Shown here piece after piece: positions 35,592 to 47,734 of a stretch of DNA of 64,000 nt; position 1 is the first letter of the stretch; each line of letters begins with the position of its first letter. The DNA is from Bradyrhizobium zhengyangense. Lineage in GTDB: Bacteria > Pseudomonadota > Alphaproteobacteria > Rhizobiales > Xanthobacteraceae. The notes under the pieces were generated by a model. The model worked only from the letters and a program-made list of their open reading frames with translations. It was not told the origin of the DNA and made no database searches. The position numbers and the translations under genes were made by a program. The DNA lies in the NCBI RefSeq assembly GCF_022012435.1, contig NZ_JAKLUA010000002.1:186001-250000 (forward strand), in the 5' to 3' direction.

Positions 35592-36011
35592 ATGAGGCGT
35601 GCGGGACTGGTTGGCGTACCGCGAGTACGGCCATGGTCGTGGCAGGCATTTCTGCTCGGATTTGTTTCGGTCGCGGTGTCGGCTGCGCTTCAAGGCGTCT
35701 GCGTCGCGCTCGGCGCCAAGCTCTATTTCGCAACCTTCCTGCCCGGCCTGTTCGTGCTCGGCCTTGTCGCGGGCGCGCCTGCGGCCATCTTCGCAGCTCT
35801 GCTCACCATTCCGGTGGTGTGGTTTGCGTTCATGCCGCCGGTCTTCGAGATCACCCCGCTGACCGCTGCTGACGCTGATTCCATCAACCTGTTCTTCCTG
35901 CTTGCCGTCCTCCTGATCGGCCTGGCCGATCTCTGCCGCAAGGCCATGGCGATCGTCAGCCGCGGCGGATTGAAGGCGTCAGGCGAGAGCGCGGCAACGA
36001 ATTCGCAATAG
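35592..36011 (+). CDS. Hypothetical membrane protein, DUF4118-like
   Basis: 139 residues with about four hydrophobic segments (WQAFLLGFVSVAVSAALQGVCVALGAKLYFATFLPGLFVLGLVAGAPAAIFAALLTIPVVWFAFMPPVF ... INLFFLLAVLLIGLADLC). The order resembles the DUF4118 membrane module found before kinases such as KdpD, here free-standing without a kinase domain. Function unknown. Confidence 0.65.
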   Translation: MRRAGLVGVPRVRPWSWQAFLLGFVSVAVSAALQGVCVALGAKLYFATFLPGLFVLGLVAGAPAAIFAALLTIPVVWFAFMPPVFEITPLTAADADSINLFFLLAVLLIGLADLCRKAMAIVSRGGLKASGESAATNSQ

Positions 36012-36147
36012 ACGGAGGGTGTTGCGATCAGGCCGTTGCGCGCGCGCAACAGTCCGGCAACCATCCGTGCAGCCGGATCGCGCCGCTAACTTTTCGAAAA
36101 AGATTTGGCCGCAGTTTCTCCCGCGGGATTACGAGGGAGTTTTGGTC

Positions 36148-36345
36148 ATGAACGGGCACGCCATTTTCGAGAACGTGCGCCGCTACCGCGGCATCGCATC
36201 GCTCTATCGCCAGACCGCGGCGTTTCGTCCGAGCCAGCGCTGGTCGCTGCTGGAGCAGGCCAGCGAGTGGGAAGCCCGCGCGCTATCGGAGCTGGAAGCC
36301 TATTTCGCCGCGCACGCCGATTTCGCCACGCCGCGCGCCGCCTGA
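36148..36345 (+). CDS. Small hypothetical protein, paralogue of the 49787 gene
   Basis: 65 residues: ENVRRYRGIASLYRQTAAFRPSQRWSLLEQASEWEARALSELEAYFAAHADF. It shares the pattern ENVRRYR-ASL-RQ-AA-RP-Q-W-LL-QA with the gene at 49787-49999. The ATG at 36148 follows GAGGGAG. A soluble helical protein; no known function. The paralogy supports it being a real gene despite its length. Confidence 0.65.
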   Translation: MNGHAIFENVRRYRGIASLYRQTAAFRPSQRWSLLEQASEWEARALSELEAYFAAHADFATPRAA

Positions 36346-36462
36346 TGGTTAACCATCGCGAGTATGCGTGCCGGCAGGATACGTGGGCCATACGGAGTTA
36401 CGCCGCCGACCCCGTATGCTAGCAATTCGCCGACCAATTCCGTCACGACGACCGGGCACGCG

Positions 36463-36555
36463 ATGACCACCTTCAACCGCATCTTCACGACAGAGCGTCT
36501 GCTCCAGATCATCGTCATTCTGGCGGCGACGATCGCAATGAAGCTGATGGGCTGA
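36463..36555 (+). CDS. Possible very small membrane protein
   Basis: 30 residues, MTTFNRIFTTERLLQIIVILAATIAMKLMG, one membrane segment. The ribosome site is poor, and only composition and the short hydrophobic helix support it. Ends 8 bp before the cbbR stop on the other strand. Confidence 0.3.
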   Translation: MTTFNRIFTTERLLQIIVILAATIAMKLMG

Positions 36556-36563
36556 ATGCGGCG

Positions 36564-37541
36564 CTATCGCTCGCCGAAATCGGGCACTTCAGGCAGATAA
36601 TTCGCGCCCTCCGAGCCCAGGAAATCGAACATCGCCTGCGCCGGCGGCAGCAGCACCTTGTCGCTGCGGCGGATCACGTACCATTGCCGGACGATCGGCA
36701 GGCCCGCGACGTCGAGCACGACGAGGCGGCCCTCGGCGAGCTCATGCGCCACGGTGTGCGCCGAGATGAAGGCGATGCCGAGCCCGGCGATGACAGCCTG
36801 CTTGATGGTCTCGTTGCTGCTCATCTCCATGCCGATGATCGGCTCGAGGTCCGACTTCTGAAACATCCCCTCCATCAGCGTGCGGGTGCCTGATCCCGGC
36901 TCGCGCGTAAGGAAAGTCTCGTGCACGAGGTCAGTCAGGCTCAGGCCTGAATCCTTCTCCAGCCAGTGTCCCTTGCGCGCGACGATGATGTGCGGATTGC
37001 GCCCGAGCTGGCGCACGTCGACGCTGACGTCGGCCGGTGGCCGACCCATCACGGCGAAATCGAGCTCGTAGCCGTGCATGGCCTCGCGGATCTCCTCGCG
37101 GTTGCCGATGGTGAGCTTGATCTCGATCTTCGGCGAGCGCTTGGAGAACGCCGCGATCGCGTGCGGCACGAAATATTTCGCGGTCGAGACCGCCCCAAGG
37201 TGCACCGTTCCGCCGGTCTTGCCGGCGAGCAGGTCGAGCGCACCCTGGCAGTCGGCGATCGCGGCTTCGACGCGTTCGGCGAGCGCCAGCACCTCCCGAC
37301 CTGCCTCGGTCAGTAGCATGCCGTCCCCGGTCCGCTGCACCAGCGGCAAACCCGCAAGGTCCTGAAGTTGCCGGAGTTGCTGCGTCACCGCCGGTTGCGT
37401 CAGCCCGAGCTGGGTCGAGGCCGCCGTCACGCTGCCCTTGGCCGAGAGCGCGGCAAGCGAGCGCAACTGCCGGATCGTCAGATGCCGGAGTTGGGTCGCC
37501 GCATGGCTGGAACCATTATAAGGAAATTCTTTGACACTCAT
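36564..37541 (-). CDS. cbbR: LysR-type regulator of CO2-fixation genes
   Basis: 325 residues. HTH near residues 20-75: LTIRQLRSLAALSAKGSVTAASTQLGLTQPAVTQQLRQLQDLAGLPLVQRTGDGMLLTEAG. The ligand domain includes GAVSTAKYFVPHAIAAFSKRSPKIEIKLTIGNREEI and VHETFLTREPGSGTRTLMEGMF, typical CbbR wording. It activates the divergent cbb operon in response to a Calvin-cycle metabolite. The annotated start ATG at 37541 has no good ribosome site and overlaps an inverted-repeat element; no better in-frame start was found. Confidence 0.95.
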   Translation of the reverse strand: MSVKEFPYNGSSHAATQLRHLTIRQLRSLAALSAKGSVTAASTQLGLTQPAVTQQLRQLQDLAGLPLVQRTGDGMLLTEAGREVLALAERVEAAIADCQGALDLLAGKTGGTVHLGAVSTAKYFVPHAIAAFSKRSPKIEIKLTIGNREEIREAMHGYELDFAVMGRPPADVSVDVRQLGRNPHIIVARKGHWLEKDSGLSLTDLVHETFLTREPGSGTRTLMEGMFQKSDLEPIIGMEMSSNETIKQAVIAGLGIAFISAHTVAHELAEGRLVVLDVAGLPIVRQWYVIRRSDKVLLPPAQAMFDFLGSEGANYLPEVPDFGER

Positions 37542-37566
37542 TATGATTAGAAATTTTCCTTATTAA
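37513..37566. promoter_or_regulatory. cbbR-cbbF control region with inverted TAAGGAAA elements
   Basis: ATAAGGAAATTC at about 37517-37528 and its inverted relative GAAATTTTCCTTAT at 37550-37563, in A/T-rich DNA unlike the surroundings, with T-N11-A patterns typical of LysR sites (e.g. around 37541-37553). Probable CbbR binding region; exact site boundaries are inferred. Confidence 0.55.
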
Positions 37567-37660
37567 GCCGCCCCTGTCAATCTCATCGTGCTGGGACAGA
37601 CCGCACCGACCTCCGGAAGGGAGGGAACTGGATGCGATGCCCACAAGGGGATGGACGCAG

Positions 37661-38698
37661 ATGACCGGGCAACTCAGGCTGGACGACCACCTTCAACGCT
37701 ATTCCGAGACGGCGCCGCACGCGCTGGCCGTCGCGGCCGCAGTCGACGCCATCGCAACCGCCGCGATCGAGATCGCGGACCTCATCGCCACAGGCGCTCT
37801 CGCCGACGCCTCCGGCCTGACCACCGGCTGCAACAGTGACGGCGACATCCAGCGCGACCTCGACGTGCAGGCCGATGCGATCCTGCGCCGCTGCCTCGGC
37901 AAGCTGCCGATCGCGGCGCTGGCGTCGGAAGAGATGCGCGAGCCGCAGATCGGCGACCGCGCAGCCAAGATTTGTGTCGCGATCGATCCGCTCGACGGCT
38001 CCTCCAACATCGACCTGAACATGACCGTCGGCACGATCTTCTCGATCCTGCCGGCACCCGACGATCTCGGCCTCGCCTTCCATCAGCGCGGCTCGGCGCA
38101 GCTGGCGGCAGGCTTCGTCACCTACGGGCCGCAAGTGTCACTGGTGCTAACGCTCGGCGATGGCGTTGACATCTTCACCCTCGATCGCAAGGCCGGCTGC
38201 TTCCGTCTCGCGCGGAGCGCCGTACAGATCTCCGAAACTTGCGAGGAGTTCGCGATCAACGTCTCCAACCGTCGCCATTGGGACCCGCCGGTGCGCGCCT
38301 TCATCGACGAATGTCTCGCCGGCATCGACGGGCCCGCGAACCACAATTTCAACATGCGCTGGATCGGCTCGCTGGTTGCTGAAGCCTATCGCATCCTGAC
38401 CCGCGGCGGCGTGTTCCTCTATCCTTCGGACGCGCGGCCTGGTTATGGCGACGGCCGCCTGCGCCTCGTCTACGAGGCCCACCCGATGGCCATGATCATC
38501 GAGCAGGCCGGCGGCTCGGCCTCGACCGGGCGCGAGCGCATCCTCGATCTGTCAGCGCAAAGCCTGCACCAGCGCGTGCCCCTGATCATGGGCTCAAGCA
38601 ACGAGGTGCGGCGCGTCGCTGAGCTGCACTGCGATCCGCTGCTGGTCGCCAGCGTCTCCGCACCGCTGTTCGCGCGGCGCGGCTTTTTCCGGCTGTGA
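37661..38698 (+). CDS. cbbF: Fructose-1,6-bisphosphatase, class I
   Basis: 345 residues. The metal-binding signature [17 protein letters not shown] is at residues 108-124, with the upstream SEE motif at 89-91; [25 protein letters not shown] and the C-terminal [18 protein letters not shown] are family features. It dephosphorylates fructose-1,6-bisphosphate for ribulose bisphosphate regeneration. I chose ATG 37661 (MTGQLRL), after AAGGGGA; an in-frame ATG at 37637 is possible. First gene of the cbb operon. Confidence 0.95.
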   Translation: MTGQLRLDDHLQRYSETAPHALAVAAAVDAIATAAIEIADLIATGALADASGLTTGCNSDGDIQRDLDVQADAILRRCLGKLPIAALASEEMREPQIGDRAAKICVAIDPLDGSSNIDLNMTVGTIFSILPAPDDLGLAFHQRGSAQLAAGFVTYGPQVSLVLTLGDGVDIFTLDRKAGCFRLARSAVQISETCEEFAINVSNRRHWDPPVRAFIDECLAGIDGPANHNFNMRWIGSLVAEAYRILTRGGVFLYPSDARPGYGDGRLRLVYEAHPMAMIIEQAGGSASTGRERILDLSAQSLHQRVPLIMGSSNEVRRVAELHCDPLLVASVSAPLFARRGFFRL

Positions 38699-38710
38699 GC
38701 GAGGTGACCC

Positions 38711-39586
38711 ATGTCCAGGAAGCATCCCATCATCTCCATTACCGGCTCGTCCGGTGCCGGCACCACCTCGGTCAAGAAGACCTTTGAGCAGATCTTCTTC
38801 CGCGAGAAGGTCAACGCCGTCTACATCGAGGGCGATGCGTTCCATCGCTATGACCGCGCCGAGATGCGTGCGCAGATGGCGACGGAGGCCGAACGCGGCA
38901 ACAAGCATTTCAGCCATTTCAGCCCCGAGACCAATCTGTTCGAGGAGCTGGAGCGTGCCTTCCGCGATTATGGCGAGACCGGCACGGCGGTGACGCGGCA
39001 CTACGTGCACGACGAGGAGGAGTCCGCGCTGCACGGCGCCGCGCCCGGCACCTTCACCGAATGGGAACGACTGGCGGAGAACTCGGACCTCTTGTTCTAC
39101 GAGGGCCTGCACGGGGCCGTCGTCACCGACAGGGTCAATGTCGCGCGCTATGCCGACCTCAAGATCGGCGTCGTGCCCGTCATCAATCTCGAGTGGATCC
39201 AGAAGCTGCACCGCGACCGCAGCGCGCGGGGCTATTCGACCGAGGCCGTGACCGACACGATCCTGCGGCGGATGCCTGATTACATCCACTACATCTGCCC
39301 GCAATTCACCGAGACCGACATCAATTTCCAGCGCGTGCCGACGGTGGACACGTCAAATCCGTTCATCGCGCGCTGGATCCCGACGCCTGACGAATCGATG
39401 GTCGTGATCCGCTTCAAGAATCCACGCGGCATCGACTTTCCCTATCTGCTGTCGATGCTGCCGCACAGCTGGATGTCGCGGGCGAATTCGATCGTGTGTC
39501 CGGGTGCGAAACTCGACCTCGCCATGCAGCTGATCCTGACGCCGCTGATCATGCAGCTGATCGAGCGCAAGCGCAGCCTGAAGTGA
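38711..39586 (+). CDS. cbbP: Phosphoribulokinase
   Basis: 291 residues, the standard length of proteobacterial PRK. P-loop: [16 protein letters not shown] (Gly/Ser residues 12-19). Further signatures are [81 protein letters not shown]. It phosphorylates ribulose-5-phosphate, the step before RuBisCO. It follows cbbF after 12 bp. Confidence 0.97.
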   Translation: MSRKHPIISITGSSGAGTTSVKKTFEQIFFREKVNAVYIEGDAFHRYDRAEMRAQMATEAERGNKHFSHFSPETNLFEELERAFRDYGETGTAVTRHYVHDEEESALHGAAPGTFTEWERLAENSDLLFYEGLHGAVVTDRVNVARYADLKIGVVPVINLEWIQKLHRDRSARGYSTEAVTDTILRRMPDYIHYICPQFTETDINFQRVPTVDTSNPFIARWIPTPDESMVVIRFKNPRGIDFPYLLSMLPHSWMSRANSIVCPGAKLDLAMQLILTPLIMQLIERKRSLK

Positions 39587-39614
39587 TCTGCAAGATCAAC
39601 AATTGGAGGATCTG

Positions 39615-41636
39615 ATGAACATTTCGGTTCATGCCGACGCCGACCTCACGGCCGTCGCGCACAGCGATCTCGCCAACGCCGTCCGCTTCCTCGCGGTCGA
39701 TGCCATCGAGACCTCGCAGTCCGGTCATCCCGGCCTGCCCATGGGCATGGCCGATGTCGCGACAGTGTTGTTCTCGCGCTTCCTCAAATTCGACTCGGCG
39801 CATCCGAACTGGCCGGATCGCGATCGTTTTGTCCTCTCGGCGGGCCATGGCTCGATGCTGCTGTACGCGTTGCTGCATCTCACTGGCGGTGATGTCAGCC
39901 TCGACGACATCAAGGCCTTCAGGCAGTGGGGCTCGAAGACACCGGGACATCCGGAATATGGCCACACGCCCGGCGTCGAGACCACGACGGGTCCGCTGGG
40001 GCAGGGGATCGCGACTGCCGTGGGTATGGCGCTCGCCGAGCGTATGGCCAATGCGCGGCATGGTGATGGTCTTGTGGACCACTTCACCTATGTGATCGCA
40101 GGCGACGGCTGTCTCATGGAGGGCATCAGTCAGGAGGCGATCTCGCTCGCAGGACATCTTGGGCTCGGCCGCCTGATCGTGCTGTTCGACGACAACGGCA
40201 TTTCGATCGATGGGCCGACGTCGCTCGCGACCTCGGATGACCAGCTGGCACGTTTCGCGGCTTCAGGCTGGTCGGTGCGCCGCGTTGATGGCCACGATCC
40301 CGAAGCCGTTGCTCAGGCGATCGCGGAAGAGCGCGAAACCGGAAAGCCGTCGCTGATCGCCTGCCGCACCATCATCGGCTATGGCGCACCGGACCGTCAG
40401 GGCACCGAGAAGGCGCATGGCGCGCCGCTCGGCACCGAGCAGGCCGCGGCAGCAAGGCGAACGCTTGGCTGGGATTATCAGCCCTTCGTGGTGCCGATCC
40501 CTGTCGCAAAGGCGTGGCGGATGATCGGGCAGCGCGGGCAGGTCGAACGCCTCGCCTGGCTCGACCGCTACGAAGACGCGACGCCCGACCAGCGCGACCT
40601 CTTCATTGAGGGCAAGTCGGTTGCCCTGCCGAACGCCTATGCCCAGGCCTCGGCGAAATTGCGCGAGCGCTTTGCCACCGAGCGTCCCAAGCTCGCGACG
40701 CGGCAAGCCTCGCAACAGGTGCTCGATGGCATCGCGGGGACCATCCCTGGCTTCGTCGGTGGCTCGGCAGACCTGACGCATTCAAACCTGACGCATGCCA
40801 AGGCCCAGACGCCCGTCAAGCGCGATGCGTTCGCCGGCAACTACATCCACTACGGCATCCGCGAGCACGGTATGGCCGCTGCGATGAATGGTCTCGCGCT
40901 GCACGGCGGCTTCATTCCCTATGGCGGCACATTCCTCGCGTTTTCCGATTACAGCCGGCCGGCAATCCGCCTTGCGGCCCTGATGCGGCTGCGTGTCATC
41001 CATGTGATGACGCACGACTCCATCGGGCTCGGCGAGGATGGGCCGACGCATCAGCCGGTCGAGCATCTCGCCGCGCTGCGCGTCATTCCGAACTTGCTCG
41101 TGTTCCGCCCCGCCGACGCGGTCGAGACGCTGGAAGCCTGGGACTGCGCGCTTGCGAGCGAAGATCGTCCGTCCGTGCTGTGCTTGTCGCGGCAAGCTCT
41201 GCCGACCTTCCGCAGCGATGTCCGCGGCCGAAACCGCGTGGCACGCGGTGCTTATGTGATCGTTTCGCCGGACGGCGGCCGTGACGTGACGTTGATGGCC
41301 ACAGGCTCGGAAGTCTCGATCGCGCTGGAGGCTGCCCGGCTGCTCGCGACCGAGTACGTCCGCGCGGCCGTGGTCTCCGCACCTTGCTTCGCTCTGTTCG
41401 AGGAGCAGCCGGATGACTATCGCGCCGCCGTTCTCGGCACCGCGCCACGTGTCGGCGTCGAGGCGGCGGTCGCCGGTGATTGGTTTCGCTGGATCGGCGC
41501 TGACGGCGAGTTCGTCGGCATGCGCGGCTTCGGCGCCTCGGCGCCGGCACCGGTGCTCTACCGCGAGTTCGGCATCACGCCGCAGAGCGTCGCCGAAGCT
41601 GCCCGCCGGGCGATTGCCCGCGTCAGCAAGCCATAA
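39615..41636 (+). CDS. cbbT: Transketolase
   Basis: 673 residues. Thiamine-diphosphate motif: [50 protein letters not shown] at the N-terminus, and the Pyr domain with [35 protein letters not shown] and [23 protein letters not shown]. It transfers two-carbon units in the regenerative phase. ATG 39615 is set by GGAGG just upstream. Third gene of the operon. Confidence 0.97.
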   Translation: MNISVHADADLTAVAHSDLANAVRFLAVDAIETSQSGHPGLPMGMADVATVLFSRFLKFDSAHPNWPDRDRFVLSAGHGSMLLYALLHLTGGDVSLDDIKAFRQWGSKTPGHPEYGHTPGVETTTGPLGQGIATAVGMALAERMANARHGDGLVDHFTYVIAGDGCLMEGISQEAISLAGHLGLGRLIVLFDDNGISIDGPTSLATSDDQLARFAASGWSVRRVDGHDPEAVAQAIAEERETGKPSLIACRTIIGYGAPDRQGTEKAHGAPLGTEQAAAARRTLGWDYQPFVVPIPVAKAWRMIGQRGQVERLAWLDRYEDATPDQRDLFIEGKSVALPNAYAQASAKLRERFATERPKLATRQASQQVLDGIAGTIPGFVGGSADLTHSNLTHAKAQTPVKRDAFAGNYIHYGIREHGMAAAMNGLALHGGFIPYGGTFLAFSDYSRPAIRLAALMRLRVIHVMTHDSIGLGEDGPTHQPVEHLAALRVIPNLLVFRPADAVETLEAWDCALASEDRPSVLCLSRQALPTFRSDVRGRNRVARGAYVIVSPDGGRDVTLMATGSEVSIALEAARLLATEYVRAAVVSAPCFALFEEQPDDYRAAVLGTAPRVGVEAAVAGDWFRWIGADGEFVGMRGFGASAPAPVLYREFGITPQSVAEAARRAIARVSKP

Positions 41637-41650
41637 CAGGAGGAAGTCCC

Positions 41651-44228
<2,578 letters not shown>

Positions 44229-44239
44229 GGAGCTTTGAC

Positions 44240-44647
44240 ATGAAACTGACCCAGGGCTGCTTCTCGTTCCTACCTGATCTCACCGACGACCAGATCTACA
44301 AGCAGGTGCAATACTGCCTTGCCAACGGCTGGGCGGTGAATATCGAGTTCACCGACGATCCGCATCCCCGCAACACCTATTGGGAGATGTGGGGCCTGCC
44401 GATGTTCGATCTGCAGGACGCCGCCGGCGTGATGATGGAGCTCGCCGAGTGTCGCAGGGTGTACGGCGACCGTTACATCCGCATCAGCGGTTTCGATTCC
44501 AGCCACGGTTGGGAATCGGTGCGGATCTCCTTCATCGTCAACCGGCCGCCGAAGGAGGCCGAGTTCGAGCTGGTGCGGCAGGAGGTCGGCGGCCGTGCGA
44601 TCCGCTACACCACGGTGCGCAAGCCTGCAGCCCACGCCGAGCAGTAG
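44240..44647 (+). CDS. cbbS: RuBisCO small subunit, form IC
   Basis: 135 residues. Signature MKLTQGCFSFLPDLTDDQIYKQVQYCLANGWAVNIEFTDDPHPRNTYWEMWGLPMFDLQDAAGVMMELAECRRVYGDRYIRISGFDSSHGWESVRISFIVNRP is typical. It forms the L8S8 enzyme with cbbL, from which it is separated by 11 bp. Two hairpins follow it, before cbbX. Confidence 0.98.
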   Translation: MKLTQGCFSFLPDLTDDQIYKQVQYCLANGWAVNIEFTDDPHPRNTYWEMWGLPMFDLQDAAGVMMELAECRRVYGDRYIRISGFDSSHGWESVRISFIVNRPPKEAEFELVRQEVGGRAIRYTTVRKPAAHAEQ

Positions 44648-44662
44648 CCATTCCTTTCCGCG

Positions 44663-44681
44663 CGGAGCGCTCCCTGCTCCG
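44663..44681 (+). terminator. Weak hairpin after cbbS
   Basis: CGGAGC-GCTCCCT-GCTCCG then TTTCCTT. Together with the stronger hairpin 19 bp further it may cut read-through into cbbX and cbbE. Confidence 0.45.
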
Positions 44682-44699
44682 TTTCCTTGGCGGACCACT

Positions 44700-44726
44700 G
44701 CTTCGCCGCTCCCCCCGCGGCGAAGC
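44700..44726 (+). terminator. Rho-independent-like terminator between cbbS and cbbX
   Basis: Perfect 10-bp stem GCTTCGCCGC/GCGGCGAAGC with a 7-base C-rich loop, then TCTTTTCTTC. It is placed in a 99-bp gap inside the operon and would give less cbbX and cbbE mRNA than cbbLS mRNA. Confidence 0.7.
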
Positions 44727-44746
44727 TCTTTTCTTCGAGGCCAGCC

Positions 44747-45679
44747 ATGCTCGACGTTCCCCGCGCCACGACATCGGAGCCGAACGAAACCCATTTCGAT
44801 CTCCGCAAGGAGGCCGAGGCGGCCGGGATCACCGACACGCTGCAGCAGCTCGAGCGGGAGTTGATCGGCCTGAAGCCGGTCAAGAGCCGCGTGCGACAGA
44901 TCGCATCATTGCTGCTGATCGAACGCATCCGTCAGCGCGTGGGGCTCGCATCGGCGCCGCCCACGCTGCACATGTCGTTCACCGGGAATCCCGGCACCGG
45001 CAAGACCACCGTGGCGCTGCGCATGGCAAAAATCCTGCACGGGCTCGGCTTCGTGCGGCGTGGGCAGGTGATCTCGGTGACGCGTGACGATTTGGTCGGG
45101 CAATATATCGGTCATACCGCGCCGAAGACCAAGGAGATCCTGAAGAAGGCGATGGGCGGCGTGCTGTTCATCGACGAGGCCTATTACCTGCACCGCCCCG
45201 ACAACGAACGCGACTATGGCCAGGAGGCGATCGAGATCCTGCTCCAGGTGATGGAGAACCAGCGCGAGGACCTCGTCGTGATCCTCGCCGGTTATGGCGA
45301 GCGCATGACGAGCTTCTTTGCCTCCAACCCCGGCTTTCGCTCGCGCATTGCCCATCACATCGAATTTCCTGATTATGCGGAGGCCGAGCTATTGGTCATC
45401 GCGGAGCTGATGCTGAAGGAGCGCGGCTATCGCTTCTCGGCTGCCGCACGCGAGGCGTTCGAGAGATACATTGCACTACGTCGGACCCAGCCGTTCTTCT
45501 CCAACGCACGCTCGATCCGCAACGCGGTCGATCGTATCCGCCTGCGGCAGGCCGATCGCCTTGTGTCTGATCTCGACCGCATGCTCGATGTTGCCGATCT
45601 CGAAACGATCGATCCCATCGATGTCCTGGCGAGCCGCGTCTTCAGCGGCGGGGCCGATGCACGGAGTGCGAAGCCATGA
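44747..45679 (+). CDS. cbbX: RuBisCO activase CbbX (AAA+)
   Basis: 310 residues. Walker [10 protein letters not shown] at 80-88, Walker [23 protein letters not shown], sensor 1 region [34 protein letters not shown], and the family pore-loop [25 protein letters not shown]. It remodels inhibited red-type (form IC) RuBisCO by pulling on the large-subunit C-terminus. ATG 44747 follows GAGG. A longer frame from 44687 overlaps the hairpin and is rejected. Last codon overlaps cbbE by ATGA. Confidence 0.97.
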   Translation: MLDVPRATTSEPNETHFDLRKEAEAAGITDTLQQLERELIGLKPVKSRVRQIASLLLIERIRQRVGLASAPPTLHMSFTGNPGTGKTTVALRMAKILHGLGFVRRGQVISVTRDDLVGQYIGHTAPKTKEILKKAMGGVLFIDEAYYLHRPDNERDYGQEAIEILLQVMENQREDLVVILAGYGERMTSFFASNPGFRSRIAHHIEFPDYAEAELLVIAELMLKERGYRFSAAAREAFERYIALRRTQPFFSNARSIRNAVDRIRLRQADRLVSDLDRMLDVADLETIDPIDVLASRVFSGGADARSAKP

Positions 45680-46404
45680 GCAAGGAGATCATTATCGCCC
45701 CGTCGATCCTGGCAGCGGATTTCGCACGCCTCGGCGAGGAGATCGCGGCAATTGACGCTGCAGGCGCCGACTGGATCCATTGCGACGTCATGGATGGGCA
45801 CTTCGTTCCGAACATCAGTTTCGGCGCTGACATCATCAAGGCGGTCAGGCCGATGACGAAGAAGATCTTCGACGTGCATCTGATGATCGCGCCTGCCGAT
45901 GCTTATCTCGAGGCGTTCGCGAAGGCGGGCGCCGACGTCATCACTATTCATGCAGAAGCCGGCCCGCATCTCGACCGCTCGCTCCAGGCGATCCGCGCCC
46001 TCGGCAAGAAAGCCGGCGTCAGCCTGTGCCCGTCGACGCCCGAGAGCGCGCTCGAATATGTGCTCGATCGTCTCGATCTGGTGCTGGTGATGACGGTCAA
46101 CCCGGGCTTCGGTGGCCAATCATTTATCGGTTCCCAGCTCGAGAAGATCGCACGCATCCGCAACATGATCGGCGGGCGACCGATCCGGCTCGAGGTTGAC
46201 GGCGGTGTCACGCGCGACAATGCTGCTGCGATTGCCGCCGCAGGCGCTGATACGCTGGTGGCGGGTTCCGCCGTGTTCCGCGGCAAGAGCAGCGCCGATT
46301 ATGCCGCCAACATCGCGGCCATCAGGGTTGCTGCGGAGGCCGGCAGGGTTCCGAAGCAGCATGATAGTTCCGCGCAGCGCGGAGAGCCCGTGCTCGTCCG
46401 GTAG
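45676..46404 (+). CDS. cbbE: Ribulose-phosphate 3-epimerase
   Basis: 242 residues. TIM-barrel with [52 protein letters not shown] and [23 protein letters not shown], then [28 protein letters not shown]. It interconverts xylulose-5-phosphate and ribulose-5-phosphate. Translationally coupled to cbbX. The C-terminal about 20 residues ([18 protein letters not shown]) are extra compared with the usual family. Last gene of the cbb cluster. The 46405-46582 gap shows no gene. Confidence 0.96.
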   Translation: MSKEIIIAPSILAADFARLGEEIAAIDAAGADWIHCDVMDGHFVPNISFGADIIKAVRPMTKKIFDVHLMIAPADAYLEAFAKAGADVITIHAEAGPHLDRSLQAIRALGKKAGVSLCPSTPESALEYVLDRLDLVLVMTVNPGFGGQSFIGSQLEKIARIRNMIGGRPIRLEVDGGVTRDNAAAIAAAGADTLVAGSAVFRGKSSADYAANIAAIRVAAEAGRVPKQHDSSAQRGEPVLVR

Positions 46405-46582
46405 AATACGGAGGCGTCGCGCATGCATGCGGCGATTCTCCGGGCTCCTACGGGGAATAGATCGCGAATTGGCGACGGCTTTCATGCCGGGGTAACCAAT
46501 GGCGGTAAAGCAGGCGCTCGATTAACAGCGACGCAATGCGCCGGGTCACAATCTGTGGTTCAAGGACCGCAGAGAGCGTGGG

Positions 46583-47734
46583 ATGCAGATTCAATATCGC
46601 CACTGGAATGCTGCCCATGGCTGGCGCGGAGCGAGTGCCCTGCGCGAGCTGCCTCAGCTCGTCCTTTATTTCGGCAGCCGAGAGGGACTGGCGGGCGGCG
46701 AGCGCTATCGCGAGCTGCGCGGATTTTATCCCGACAGCCACATCGTCGGTTGCAGCACGGGTGGCCAGATCCATGGCGACGACATCGCCGACGACGTCAT
46801 CGTCGCCGTCGCCCTGCATTTCGCTCGGACACAAGTGCGGGTCGTGAACGAGACAATCGAATCCCGCGAGGCGTCGCGGACTTGCGGCATGCGTTTCGCC
46901 CGCCAGCTGGCGGCGCCGGATCTCGCCGGTGTCTTCGTCCTCTGCGAAGGCTTGAACGTCAACGGCAGTGAACTGATTGCTGGTATCACCGAGGTGCTTG
47001 GGCCCGACTTGCTGGTGACCGGTGGCCTCGCCGGCGATGGCACCAGGATGGAGCAAACCTTGGTTGGCGCCGATGGCGAGCCGCAGCCGAACCGAGTTGC
47101 CGCGATCGGTTTCTATGGTGCGTCCTTCCGCTTCGCCCATGGCTGCGCCGGGGGCTGGGACGTGTTCGGCCCGCGGCGCAAGGTCACAAAGTCGGACGGC
47201 CCTGTCGTGGTCGAGCTCGACGGCGAGCGGCCGCTCGACCTCTACACCCGCTATCTCGGGGAGGAAGAGGCCGCCGCGATGCCGGGCTCGGGTCTTGCAT
47301 TTCCATTGCGTATCCATGACGAGGCCGCGCCTGAACGACAGATCGTGCGCTCCGTGTTTGCAGTGGATCGCAATGCCGGCACGCTGACATTTGCGGCCGA
47401 TATTCCGGAAGGATGCACCGCTCAGCTGATGCGCGCCAATTTCGATAGTCTCGCCGCAGGTGCAGGGGAGGCCGGCCGACAGGCGCGCAACGCTCTTGCG
47501 GACGAGGTCGTGGGCGACAAGCTCGCGATCCTCGTGAGCTGCACCGGCCGTCGCAAGGTGATGGGGCAGCGCACGCAGGATGAGCTCGATGCGGTTGCCG
47601 CCGAGCTCGGCGAGGACGTCACCCGGATCGGCTTCTACTCCTATGGCGAGATCGCGCCACCCGCGGCGACCCGCCGCTGCGAGCTGCACAACCAGACCAT
47701 GACCGTCACTGTCATCGCGGAGGCGGCCGCGTGA
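46583..47734 (+). CDS. FIST-domain sensory protein
   Basis: 383 residues: FIST N domain first (ALRELPQLVLYFGSREGLAGGERYRELRGFYPDSHIVGCSTGGQIHGDDIADDVIVAVALHFARTQVRVV ... GVFVLCEGLNVNGSELIAGITEVLGPDLLVTGGLAGDGTRMEQTLVG), then FIST C (ILVSCTGRRKVMGQRTQDELDAVAAELGEDVTRIGFYSYGEIAPPAATRRCELHNQTMTVTVIAE). FIST proteins are input modules; some (NosP) bind haem and sense nitric oxide. Its stop overlaps the next gene by GTGA, so it most likely feeds directly into the c-di-GMP protein. No membrane segment. Confidence 0.88.
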   Translation: MQIQYRHWNAAHGWRGASALRELPQLVLYFGSREGLAGGERYRELRGFYPDSHIVGCSTGGQIHGDDIADDVIVAVALHFARTQVRVVNETIESREASRTCGMRFARQLAAPDLAGVFVLCEGLNVNGSELIAGITEVLGPDLLVTGGLAGDGTRMEQTLVGADGEPQPNRVAAIGFYGASFRFAHGCAGGWDVFGPRRKVTKSDGPVVVELDGERPLDLYTRYLGEEEAAAMPGSGLAFPLRIHDEAAPERQIVRSVFAVDRNAGTLTFAADIPEGCTAQLMRANFDSLAAGAGEAGRQARNALADEVVGDKLAILVSCTGRRKVMGQRTQDELDAVAAELGEDVTRIGFYSYGEIAPPAATRRCELHNQTMTVTVIAEAAA

